A DNA stretch of 64,000 nucleotides. It comes from Streptomyces albiflavescens (GTDB lineage: Bacteria > Actinomycetota > Actinomycetes > Streptomycetales > Streptomycetaceae). The position numbers and the translations under genes were made by a program. The stretch spans positions 793,962-857,961 of the forward strand of contig NZ_BMMM01000001.1 of NCBI RefSeq assembly GCF_014645835.1, given 5' to 3'. Under the pieces are notes generated by a model. The model made no database searches, was not told where the DNA came from, and worked only from the letters and a program-made list of their open reading frames with translations. Of the stretch, positions 33,616 through 41,368 are shown one piece after another; position 1 is the first letter of the stretch, and each line of letters begins with the position of its first letter.

Positions 33616-35847
33616 ATGTCGAGTTCGATCAACAGACGCCACTTCCTGGCCGGTGCCACCTGCGTCGTCGCGGCGGCCGTTGCCGGAGGTGTGTTCGGTG
33701 CCGGGATCGCCCAGGCGGCGCCCAGCACGTACACGCCCGACTGGAACTCGGTCGACCAGCACCCGCCGGCCCCGGAGTGGTTCCAGGACGCCAAGTTCGG
33801 CATCTACTTCCACTGGGGTGTCTTCAGCGTCCCCGCCTACGACAACGAGTGGTACCCGCGCAACATGTACCAGGCGGGCAGCAACGCCAACCAGCACCAC
33901 ATCGCGACCTACGGCCAGTCATCGGCATGGCCGTACCACAACTTCATCAACGGCGCGCAGGACCTGGCGGGCAACTTCGTGAAGTTCGCGCCGAAGCTGA
34001 AGTCGGCGGGCGGGAAGTTCGACCCCGACGAGTGGGTGCAGCTGTTCGTCGACGCCGGCGCCAGGTTCGCCGGCCCGGTCGCCGAGCACCATGACGGCTT
34101 CTCCATGTGGGACAGCCAGGTTAACGAGTGGAACTCGGTGAACAAGGGCCCGGGCCTCGACCTGCTGCGGCTGTTCTCCACGGCCATCCGCGCCAAGGGC
34201 CTCAAGCTGCTGGTGGCCATGCATCACGCGTACCACTTCAACGGCTTCTACGAGTACGTTCCCGCCCAGACGGACCCCAGTCTCAAGAAGCTCTACGGCC
34301 AGCTGGGCTCGACCGCGGAGAACCAGCTCTGGTACGACAAGCTCAAGGAGGTCATCGACCGCGCCCAGCCCGACATCCTGTGGCAGGACTTCAGGATGGA
34401 CGCCGTCGACGAGACACAGCGCCTGAACTTCCTGTCGTACTACTACAACCAGGCCAACTCGTGGGGCAAAGAGGTAGTCGCCACCTACAAGGACGGCATG
34501 GACGCCAGGGGCGAGGTCTTCGACTACGAGCGTGGCGGCCCGGCCGACATCACCACCCCGTACTGGCTGACCGACGACAGCATCTCCAGCAGCAGCTGGT
34601 GCTACACCCAGGGCATCGGCTACTACACCATCCAGCAGATGCTGCACTCGTTCATCGACCGGGTCAGCAAGAACGGCAACATGCTGCTGAACATCGCACC
34701 GATGGCCGACGGCACCATCCCGCAGGCGCAGAAGGACATCCTGCTCGGCATCGGGGACCACCTGAAGCGCTTCGGCGAGTCGATCTACTCGACCCGCGCC
34801 TGGACGGCGTACGGCGAGGGTCCGACGAAGATGGGCGGCGGCGCGTTCAGCACCCCGCACGCCGGCACGCCCCAGGACATCCGCTTCACCCGCAACAAGG
34901 CCGACAACGTCCTGTACGCCACCGTCCTGGGCTGGCCCGGCAGTTCGCTGACGATCAAGACGCTCAGCTCGGACCGGATCAACCTCTCGTCGCTGACCTC
35001 GGTGAAGATGCTCGGCACCACCGCGGGCACCTACATCGGCCTGCCCACGCCGGTCCAGAACTCGTCCGGCCTCACGGTCACCCTGCCCTCCACGGCCCCG
35101 TACAGTGCCAATGCCTACGTCCTGAAGCTCACCTTCTCCGGCACGATCCCAGGCCTACGGCCGCTCGCCGGCGCCGTCGCCTTCTCGGACGTCAACTACA
35201 CCGGCAACTCGGCCGTGTTCGACATCGGCGACTACAGCGCGGCCGACCTGACCGCGGCCGGACTCGGCGTGCGCGCCCTCTCTTCCCTCCGGCCGGCCCC
35301 CGGCTACCAGGTGACCGGCTACTCCGGGGACAACTTCACCGGCACCGCCTGGACCTTCACCACCGACAACCCCGACCTGCGGGTCACCGGCAACAACGAC
35401 CAGATCACCTCGCTGAGGGTCCAGTTCAACCCGGCGACGTACTTCCGGATCACCAACGTCACCGACGGTCTCGCCCTGGACAGCGGCGGCAACGTCGCCT
35501 CCGGGTCCAACCTCAAGCAGTGGACATGGGACGGCAGTTCCAACCTCCAGTGGCAGGCGGTGGCGGTCTCGGACGGCTACTACAGGCTGGTCAACCGCAC
35601 GAACGGCATGGTCGCCGACGGCTGGGGCGCCACCGCAGACGGCTCCGCAGCCCGACAGGCCGCCTGGAACGGCGGCACCAACCAGCAGTGGAAGATCACC
35701 CACCGGGGTGGCGGCAGCTACTCGATCGCCAACCGCACCACCGGCCTGGTCCTCGACGGCGGCGGCAACGTCTCCTCGGGCTCCGTCACCAAGCAGTGGA
35801 CGTACGGCAGCAGCACCAACCTGCTGTGGTCCTTCACGGCCGTCTGA
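33616..35847 (+). CDS. Secreted GH29 alpha-L-fucosidase with beta/gamma-crystallin and CBM13 modules
   Basis: Second extracellular fucosidase, 743 residues. The N-terminus is a Tat signal (INRRHFLAGATCVVAAAVAG, cleavage near AQAAP). The GH29 domain (about 45-480) shows WFQDAKFGIYFHWGVFSV, GPVAEHHDGFSMWDSQV, MHHAYHFNGFYEYV and QPDILWQDFRMD with the nucleophile Asp. Residues about 515-605 form a beta/gamma-crystallin-like domain: two Greek-key halves with FSDVNYTGNSAVFDIGDY and YSGDNFTGTAWTF. The C-terminal 140 residues are a ricin-B lectin with QW repeats. The start ATG 33616 was chosen because the signal peptide begins there. The crystallin module in a fucosidase is uncommon and may bind calcium. 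Confidence 0.92.
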   Translation: MSSSINRRHFLAGATCVVAAAVAGGVFGAGIAQAAPSTYTPDWNSVDQHPPAPEWFQDAKFGIYFHWGVFSVPAYDNEWYPRNMYQAGSNANQHHIATYGQSSAWPYHNFINGAQDLAGNFVKFAPKLKSAGGKFDPDEWVQLFVDAGARFAGPVAEHHDGFSMWDSQVNEWNSVNKGPGLDLLRLFSTAIRAKGLKLLVAMHHAYHFNGFYEYVPAQTDPSLKKLYGQLGSTAENQLWYDKLKEVIDRAQPDILWQDFRMDAVDETQRLNFLSYYYNQANSWGKEVVATYKDGMDARGEVFDYERGGPADITTPYWLTDDSISSSSWCYTQGIGYYTIQQMLHSFIDRVSKNGNMLLNIAPMADGTIPQAQKDILLGIGDHLKRFGESIYSTRAWTAYGEGPTKMGGGAFSTPHAGTPQDIRFTRNKADNVLYATVLGWPGSSLTIKTLSSDRINLSSLTSVKMLGTTAGTYIGLPTPVQNSSGLTVTLPSTAPYSANAYVLKLTFSGTIPGLRPLAGAVAFSDVNYTGNSAVFDIGDYSAADLTAAGLGVRALSSLRPAPGYQVTGYSGDNFTGTAWTFTTDNPDLRVTGNNDQITSLRVQFNPATYFRITNVTDGLALDSGGNVASGSNLKQWTWDGSSNLQWQAVAVSDGYYRLVNRTNGMVADGWGATADGSAARQAAWNGGTNQQWKITHRGGGSYSIANRTTGLVLDGGGNVSSGSVTKQWTYGSSTNLLWSFTAV

Positions 35848-35868
35848 TCCCATTTTCCGCGGCCCCCG

Positions 35869-35907
35869 CCGCCGCCCGGATTCCGTTCCAAGTCGACCGG
35901 GCGGCGG
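35869..35907 (+). terminator. Hairpin between GH29 and GH95 genes
   Basis: CCGCCGCCCGG (35869-35879) pairs perfectly with CCGGGCGGCGG (35897-35907) across a 17-base loop. It starts 21 bases after the GH29 stop and 75 bases before the GH95 start. It may terminate part of the transcripts or protect the upstream message. Confidence 0.45.
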
Positions 35908-35981
35908 TGGGTCACCACGACGACGGGTCACCGCTCCACTCCCCCACGACCACGCACCGCCGACCGGACACAGGAGTCCCC

Positions 35982-38870
35982 TTGACGGACAGCGCCATAG
36001 ACCGCAGACGGTTCCTCACCGCAGCCGCACTGACCGCGGGAGCCGCGGCCCTGCCCGGCGGCCTGCTCCCGGGCAGGGCCGCGGCTGCCGTCCCCCCGCA
36101 GATCACACTCCCCGAGCGCGGCATCCACGACACGTCCCCGGCCTCCTCCTGGACCGACGGCTTCCTCACCGGCAACGGCGAATACGGGGCCGTGCTGTAT
36201 GGCGCTCCCGCCCTGGAGAAGGTGGTCTTCAACTACCACCGGCTGGTGCTGCCGAACGGCACCCGTGACGTGACCCCGCCGGTGATCTCCGGCCGTCTGG
36301 AAGGCGCACGCGACAAAGCACTCGCGGGTGACTACGCGGGCGCCAACCGGGACTTCGCCGCGGGCTGGTCGCTGCGTTGGACGCAGGCCTACCACCCCGC
36401 GTACGAACTGCACATCGACACGCCCGGCATGACCACGGTCGACAACTACGCACGGGTCACCGACTTCCGTACCGGCGAGGTGAGTTCGAGCTGGACGGAC
36501 CAGTTCGGCCCCTGGACCCGGCGGGCGTTCGTCTCCCGGGCCGACAAGGTGATCGTCCATGAGCTGACACCCGCTCCCGGCCGTACCGTCGACACCACGC
36601 TGAGCGCCAACACCGCGCTCACCGGGGTTCCCAGCAGCATGAGCTTCACCACGCATGCCACCGTCACCAGCGGCTCCGGCTACCTGAATCTGCGCGGCAC
36701 CTACCCTTCGGGGCAGGGCGCCTTCGGCTACGAGGGCGTCACCCGCGTCGTCGCCTCGGGCACCGGCGCCACGGTCACCGCCAACGGCTCCACGATCGTG
36801 GTGGCCAAGGCGGCCAGGGTGCTGCTGCTGACGAAGCTGGGCCGCTACGAGTCGTCCACGGGCTGGGACTCCCAGCCGCTGCACACACAACTGGCCGCGC
36901 TCGGCACCGACTACACCGCACTGCTCTCGCGGCACACCGCCCTGCACACCCCTGTCTACGACCGCTCACGCCTCGACCTGAACGTTTCGGCCGCCGCCCG
37001 GCAGCTCTCCGTCAGTGAACTGATCGCCCGCCAGAACGCCGACCGCACGGTTATCGACACGGCGCTGCTGGAACGGCTCTACGACTCCGGCCGCTACCTC
37101 TTCCTCAGCTCCAGCGGCATCCTCCCACCTCGTCTCACCGGCATATGGGCCGGATCGTGGGGCGCCGCCTGGGCCGACGACTTCACCACCGACGCCAACG
37201 TCAACCTCCAGGTCGCGGGGGGCAACATCCTCGACCTGACCGAGTCCATGCAGGGCTACTTCGACCTGATCCTGGGCCAGCTCGACGACTGGCGTACCAA
37301 CGCGAAGAACCTCTACGGAGCCCGCGGCTTCCTCGCCCCCTCCCGCACCGACGGCGAGTACGGCCACATGCTCCACTTCAACAACGGCAACTTCCCCGGC
37401 CAGTGCTGGACCGGCGGCGCCGACTGGCTGCTCCACCCGCTCCTGGAGTACTACCAGGTCACCGGCGACCAGGCGTTCCTGCGCGACAAACTCGGTCCCG
37501 CGCTGATGGAACTGGCCCTGTTCTACGAGGACTTCCTCACCCGCACCGACGCGGCCGGCAAGGCGGTCTTCGTCCCGTCCTTCTCCATGGAGAACGCCCC
37601 CGGCAACACCGGCGTGTACCTCTCGATCAACGCCACCGGCGACATCATGGCCGGCAAGCACGCCCTCCAGGCCGCCGTCGACGCGGCCAACACCCTCGGC
37701 GTCGAACAGGGTGGCGGCCAGGGCGTCGCCCGCTGGACGGCGCTGCTGAAGAAGTTCCCTGATTACCGCGTCAACGGTGACAGCGCACTGGCCGAATGGT
37801 CCTGGCCGAGCCTCACCGACAACTACAACCACCGGCATGTCCAGCATCTGTACGGTGCCTGGCCGCTGCATGAGATCAACCCCGAGAACGGACCTTCCCT
37901 GGTCCGCCCGGCGCAGCGGGCCCTCGAGCTGCGCGGCGACCAGAACGTCTCCGCACACGGCAGCCTGCACCGGGCACTGGCCTGGGCCCGGCTGAAGGAC
38001 GGCGGACAGGTCTACGGCAACCTGCGGAAGATCCTCGGCAACAACATGGTCTTCAAGTCGCTGATGACCTCCCACAACCCGAACCTCGACATCTACAACG
38101 CCGACGCCGCGAACACCATCCCCGGCGTGCTGGCCGAGGCCCTGATCTACAGCCGGCCCGGAGTGCTGGAGATCCTCCCCGCGCTGCCCGACCAGCTGCC
38201 GAAGGGCACGATCACCGGCGTCCGGGCCCGCGGCCGGATCCAGATCCACAGCTTCGCCTGGGACCTGAACGCCCGGACCGCCACCCTGTCCGTCACCTCC
38301 GCCGTCAACCAGGACGTCACGCTGATCAGCCGCCGCGGCATGACCTCCGTGGCCACGACCGCGACCGTCATGCCCTCCCCCCTCGGCACCCACGCCAGGA
38401 AGGTCTCCCTGACCGCCGGGCAGCGCACGGACATGACCGTCTCCCTGCTCAGCGGCCTTTTTCGGCTCGAAAACCGGCGCAGCGGCAAGGTGCTCGACGT
38501 CGCCGGCGGCAGTACGGCCGACGGCGCCGGCCTCATCCAGTGGGGCTGGTCCGGCAGCGAGAACCAGCAGTGGCGGCTCCAGCCCGACGCCGACGGCTCC
38601 TTCCGCCTCGTCGCCCGCCACAGCGGCAAGGTCGTCGACAGCCCCGGGGGCTCCGGACAGGGTGCCCAGCTCATCCAGTGGCCGGACGGCAACAGCGACA
38701 ACCAGCACTGGAAGGTGGTTGACGCAGGCGGCGGATACGTCCGGCTCGTCAACGTCCGCAACGGCCTGTGCGCGGACGTGGAGGGCGGATCGGCGGCCAA
38801 CGGCGCCAAGGTGATTCAGTGGCCTGTCGGAGACGGAACCAACCAGCAGTGGCGGCTGCTCGCCCTCTGA
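35982..38870 (+). CDS. Secreted GH95 alpha-L-fucosidase with CBM13
   Basis: Extracellular inverting fucosidase (some family members are alpha-L-galactosidases) of 962 residues. The TTG at 35982 has AGGAG five bases upstream and opens a Tat signal (IDRRRFLTAAALTAGAAA). The GH95 region covers about 45-820: an N-terminal beta-sandwich (SSWTDGFLTGNGEYGAVLYG), then the (alpha/alpha)6 barrel with DFTTDANVNLQVAGGN (the paired Asn), ALAEWSWPSLTDNYNHRHVQHLYGAWP split over two motifs (acid Glu, then HRHVQHLYG), and SHNPNLDIYNADAANTIPG (Asp). The last 140 residues are a ricin-B lectin like those of the neighbouring enzymes. It follows the GH29 gene by 134 bases and probably shares its promoter. Confidence 0.9.
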   Translation: MTDSAIDRRRFLTAAALTAGAAALPGGLLPGRAAAAVPPQITLPERGIHDTSPASSWTDGFLTGNGEYGAVLYGAPALEKVVFNYHRLVLPNGTRDVTPPVISGRLEGARDKALAGDYAGANRDFAAGWSLRWTQAYHPAYELHIDTPGMTTVDNYARVTDFRTGEVSSSWTDQFGPWTRRAFVSRADKVIVHELTPAPGRTVDTTLSANTALTGVPSSMSFTTHATVTSGSGYLNLRGTYPSGQGAFGYEGVTRVVASGTGATVTANGSTIVVAKAARVLLLTKLGRYESSTGWDSQPLHTQLAALGTDYTALLSRHTALHTPVYDRSRLDLNVSAAARQLSVSELIARQNADRTVIDTALLERLYDSGRYLFLSSSGILPPRLTGIWAGSWGAAWADDFTTDANVNLQVAGGNILDLTESMQGYFDLILGQLDDWRTNAKNLYGARGFLAPSRTDGEYGHMLHFNNGNFPGQCWTGGADWLLHPLLEYYQVTGDQAFLRDKLGPALMELALFYEDFLTRTDAAGKAVFVPSFSMENAPGNTGVYLSINATGDIMAGKHALQAAVDAANTLGVEQGGGQGVARWTALLKKFPDYRVNGDSALAEWSWPSLTDNYNHRHVQHLYGAWPLHEINPENGPSLVRPAQRALELRGDQNVSAHGSLHRALAWARLKDGGQVYGNLRKILGNNMVFKSLMTSHNPNLDIYNADAANTIPGVLAEALIYSRPGVLEILPALPDQLPKGTITGVRARGRIQIHSFAWDLNARTATLSVTSAVNQDVTLISRRGMTSVATTATVMPSPLGTHARKVSLTAGQRTDMTVSLLSGLFRLENRRSGKVLDVAGGSTADGAGLIQWGWSGSENQQWRLQPDADGSFRLVARHSGKVVDSPGGSGQGAQLIQWPDGNSDNQHWKVVDAGGGYVRLVNVRNGLCADVEGGSAANGAKVIQWPVGDGTNQQWRLLAL

Positions 38871-38881
38871 CCGTCGCCGCT

Positions 38882-39265
38882 CTACGGTCGGCCGAGCACC
38901 GTATCGGCGGTTCTGACCACCAGGTCGTGGTCACGAGTCAGCTGGGGCCGCAGCGACAGCCCGCCACCGGGGCCCGCGCACCGGAGGACCGGCAACACGC
39001 TGACGTCCCGGCGGTCGACGAGATCGCCGGCCGGCATCGCCAGGCGGATCTCCGGCCCGCCGTACGCGCTCAGGCGCAGATCCCACAGCGCCTCTCCCCC
39101 GGGATGGAGTTCCGCCACCACGTCGACCGGCAGGGTGATGGGGAAGGCGCCCCGCTGATCCACGAAGCAGGGGGCGCCGATGAGATCCCCGCCGTTGCCC
39201 TGGAGCCGCGCCAGGAAGCGGTAGTGGTACGCCCGCGCTGTCCTTCCGTGGAGCGATCCCTTCAA
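38882..39265 (-). pseudogene. C-terminal fragment of an unidentified protein
   Basis: A coherent 127-residue frame entered from a TTG with a stop a few codons upstream. It reads RFLARLQGNGGDLIGAPCFV, FPITLPVDVVAELHPGGEAL, WDLRLSAYGGPEIRLAMP and ends VLRCAGPGGGLSLRP. It looks like a beta-rich C-terminal domain, such as those on some actinobacterial glycosyl- or polyol-phosphate transferases, but I cannot name it with certainty. The missing N-terminal portion suggests truncation. Confidence 0.4.
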
Positions 39266-39330
39266 GCAGATCGCGACGAGCTGTGCTCATGGTGCCCCGC
39301 CCGTGGCTCGCCGTGTTGCACTCCTCCGGC

Positions 39331-39519
39331 CCGGAGCGCTTCCGCACGGGCTCCCGGACGGGCAGCACGGGCCTCGGCGTGACCATCGCGGTCGGCCAGG
39401 CCCGTCTGCTCGGCCCCCGTCTGACCTTCCGCAACCTTCCAGCGGGAGGTGCGGAGGCAGAACTGCAGCTGATGGACGCCCCGCGCACCGGTCCGGAGGA
39501 CTCACCCCCGGGTCCGTGA
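39331..39519 (+). pseudogene. Histidine kinase ATPase-domain relic
   Basis: The fragment ERFRTGSRTGSTGLGVTIAV, GQARLLGPRLTFRNLPAGG matches the G2-box end of a HATPase_c domain (normally ERFxRGxxxxGxGLGLxIA). Only about 60 residues remain and nothing of the phospho-acceptor domain is present. Confidence 0.55.
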
Positions 39520-39645
39520 GCGCGGCGCCGGGCAGGACTCGGCGACCGCTCCTCGCCGACAAGCCGAAAAGGACGTCGGCAACCTTTGCGCTTCCTGCGG
39601 CCACTGAACAGTGCACCGTCGACTCGACCATCCGAACGGACAGGC

Positions 39646-40593
39646 ATGCAGACAGCAAGGCAAGCCGCGCGGCAGCGCAGGCGCAGACACAGGCTGCTGG
39701 TGGGCACTACGGTGGCGCTGGCCGCCGCGGGCGTCGTCGCCGCCCTGGTCATGGCGTTGCTCCCCGACCGCGGGGCCGACGGGGCGTCGGTCGCGGTCGC
39801 ACGCGCCGCGGGCACCCCGGCGAAAGCCACGCCGCCGACAGCCGCCCCGAGTTCCACGGGCACCCCGACCGCGACAGGCACGCCGACGCCGAAGGCTTCC
39901 GAAAACACCCGGTCAGAACGACCGTCGGCCGCGTCCACCCCGCGGGCCGCGCCAACGACGTCGACCACGGCATCGTCGGCAGGGCGGATACGGCCCGGGA
40001 CCACCTACCAAGGGGTCGCCACCGCCTACGAAGCCGGCGACGGAGACGGCGCCTGTGGATTCGGCCCGAGCGACGACATGATGATCGCGGCGATGAACAC
40101 CACCGACTACGAGACGTCCAGGGCGTGCGGCGCGTACGTCCACGTCCGCGCGGCGAACGGCGCCGCCATCACCGTACGGATCACCAACGAGTGCCCCCTG
40201 CCCTGCGCACCCGGGCAACTCGACCTCAGCCGGCAGGCCTTCGCCAAACTCGCCGACCTCAAGGTCGGCCGGATCCCGATCACCTGGAGCCTGGTCAGCC
40301 CGAGCACGTCCCAGACGCTGTCCATCAGGTACAAGACCGGGTCCAACCCCTACTGGTGCGGCATCCAGACGATCGGCCAACGCAATCCGGTGATGCGGCT
40401 GGAGGTCCACACCGGGAGCGGCTGGCGGCAGTTGCCCCGCACCTCTTACAACTACTTCATCTCCGCCGACGGCAGTGGGTGCGGCAGCACGATCAGAGTC
40501 ACGGACATCTACGGAGAACAGCTGACCGTCAGCGGGATCGCCCTGCGGCCGAACGTCGTGCGACCGACCCAGGTCCAGTTCGCCCGGCACTGA
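39646..40593 (+). CDS. Bacterial expansin-like protein
   Basis: Predicted wall-loosening, non-hydrolytic protein of 315 residues that disrupts cellulose-hemicellulose contacts. An N-terminal membrane anchor or signal (RRRRHRLLVGTTVALAAAG) is followed by a Pro/Thr/Ser-rich linker to about residue 120. Domain D1 (double-psi beta-barrel, about 125-215) has YEAGDGDGACGFGP, MNTTDYETSRACGAYV, ITNECPLPCAPGQLDLSRQA; the Asp in QLDLS corresponds to the essential residue of bacterial expansins. Domain D2 (CBM63-like, about 216-315) has YKTGSNPYWCGIQTIGQRN and SYNYFISADGSGCGSTI with exposed aromatics. Start ATG 39646 has GGACAGG upstream. It sits between the fucosidase and galactosidase gene groups, consistent with attack on intact plant wall. 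Confidence 0.88.
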   Translation: MQTARQAARQRRRRHRLLVGTTVALAAAGVVAALVMALLPDRGADGASVAVARAAGTPAKATPPTAAPSSTGTPTATGTPTPKASENTRSERPSAASTPRAAPTTSTTASSAGRIRPGTTYQGVATAYEAGDGDGACGFGPSDDMMIAAMNTTDYETSRACGAYVHVRAANGAAITVRITNECPLPCAPGQLDLSRQAFAKLADLKVGRIPITWSLVSPSTSQTLSIRYKTGSNPYWCGIQTIGQRNPVMRLEVHTGSGWRQLPRTSYNYFISADGSGCGSTIRVTDIYGEQLTVSGIALRPNVVRPTQVQFARH

Positions 40594-40594
40594 T

Positions 40595-40610
40595 CGCGCC
40601 GCCCGGCGCG
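40595..40610 (+). terminator. Short hairpin after expansin gene
   Basis: CGCGCC (40595-40600) pairs with GGCGCG (40605-40610) around the loop GCCC. The left arm begins two bases after the expansin stop codon. Confidence 0.45.
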
Positions 40611-40810
40611 CGTCTCCTTTCACCGGACGTCGGGGCGGCGACTGCCGATTCAGTGGCTGTTCGTCAGGAGCCGCTCCGACTCGTGGCAGTACCGGATACG
40701 GCGGAGCCCACGGTTGGCGAGCGTGCGCCCACCCCGGTAGCCAGGAGTCGCAGCAGTACCCCGGGGTCCGATGAGCCGGGACAATCGCTCTCACGAACGC
40801 ATTACCCACG

Positions 40811-41074
40811 CTGTCGGCCACGGAGATCACCACGGATCGGCTCCGGCTGCGGAAGGCTCACGGCGCCGACAAGGAAGCCGACCGGCACGGCAGTTGGGGC
40901 GCGGGACTGGCACGCGAGGCCGCCAAGGCTCTGCTGCGCGCCGCCGCCGACGAGCTGCCCGACCAGCCGGTCCTGGTGGTGACCCTGACGGCCAACGAGA
41001 GTTCCCCCGAAGTCGCCACCCGCCTCGGCTTCCATCGCGCAGATGTCGGACGTGAAGCCGACTCTTGGTCATGA
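40811..41074 (+). pseudogene. GNAT acetyltransferase relic
   Basis: One frame carries the two ends of a GNAT protein: LSATEITTDRLRLRKAHGAD from the start and GLAREAAKALLRAAADELP, VLVVTLTANESSPEVATRLG, FHRAD from the acetyl-CoA-binding and final part. About 80 central residues are missing and there is no start codon with a binding site. Internal deletion, in frame. Confidence 0.6.
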
Positions 41075-41203
41075 GGGCGGATTGTCGAAGCGCATCGACA
41101 GCCGTGACCCCCTGCGAAGCTGTCAATGAGCAATAGGGAAGAAGGTTTCTTGGCGTATGGACTCTTGTTTCGCACGAAACTTCTCCGTTACCTTCGCCTG
41201 GAG

Positions 41204-41218
41204 GTGAAGCGCTTCGAC
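41204..41218. promoter_or_regulatory. LacI-type operator-like palindrome before GH42 operon
   Basis: GTGAAGCGCTTCGAC has the GAAGCGCTTC core in nearly the same context as the perfect palindromes at 54735 and 54900 upstream of the CUT1 importer. It lies about 150 bases upstream of the GH42 start. The region 41075-41368 holds no gene. The LacI regulator at 48950 is the likely binder. Confidence 0.55.
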
Positions 41219-41368
41219 AACTGCCGAGGATGAGCCGCCGCCGTGAGTCAGCGCATCATCGCGCCGGTGACGCCGCTGCGAGCGGTCGGCGGATGAACTG
41301 GGCGCGCTCCAACCTTTCCTGACGTCTCGTCAGGGAATCACGCGTCTCTCCGTACCCAAGGAAGCCTC

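Noticed and set aside
34764..34773. GAAGCGCTTC inside the second GH29 gene
   Set aside because: It is formed by ordinary Lys-Arg-Phe codons in a coding region and lacks the flanking TC/GA of the intergenic palindromes.
34128..35981. Upstream extension of the GH95 frame through the GH29 gene
   Set aside because: This part is the shifted frame of the GH29 coding sequence. The true start is the TTG at 35982 with a binding site and Tat signal.
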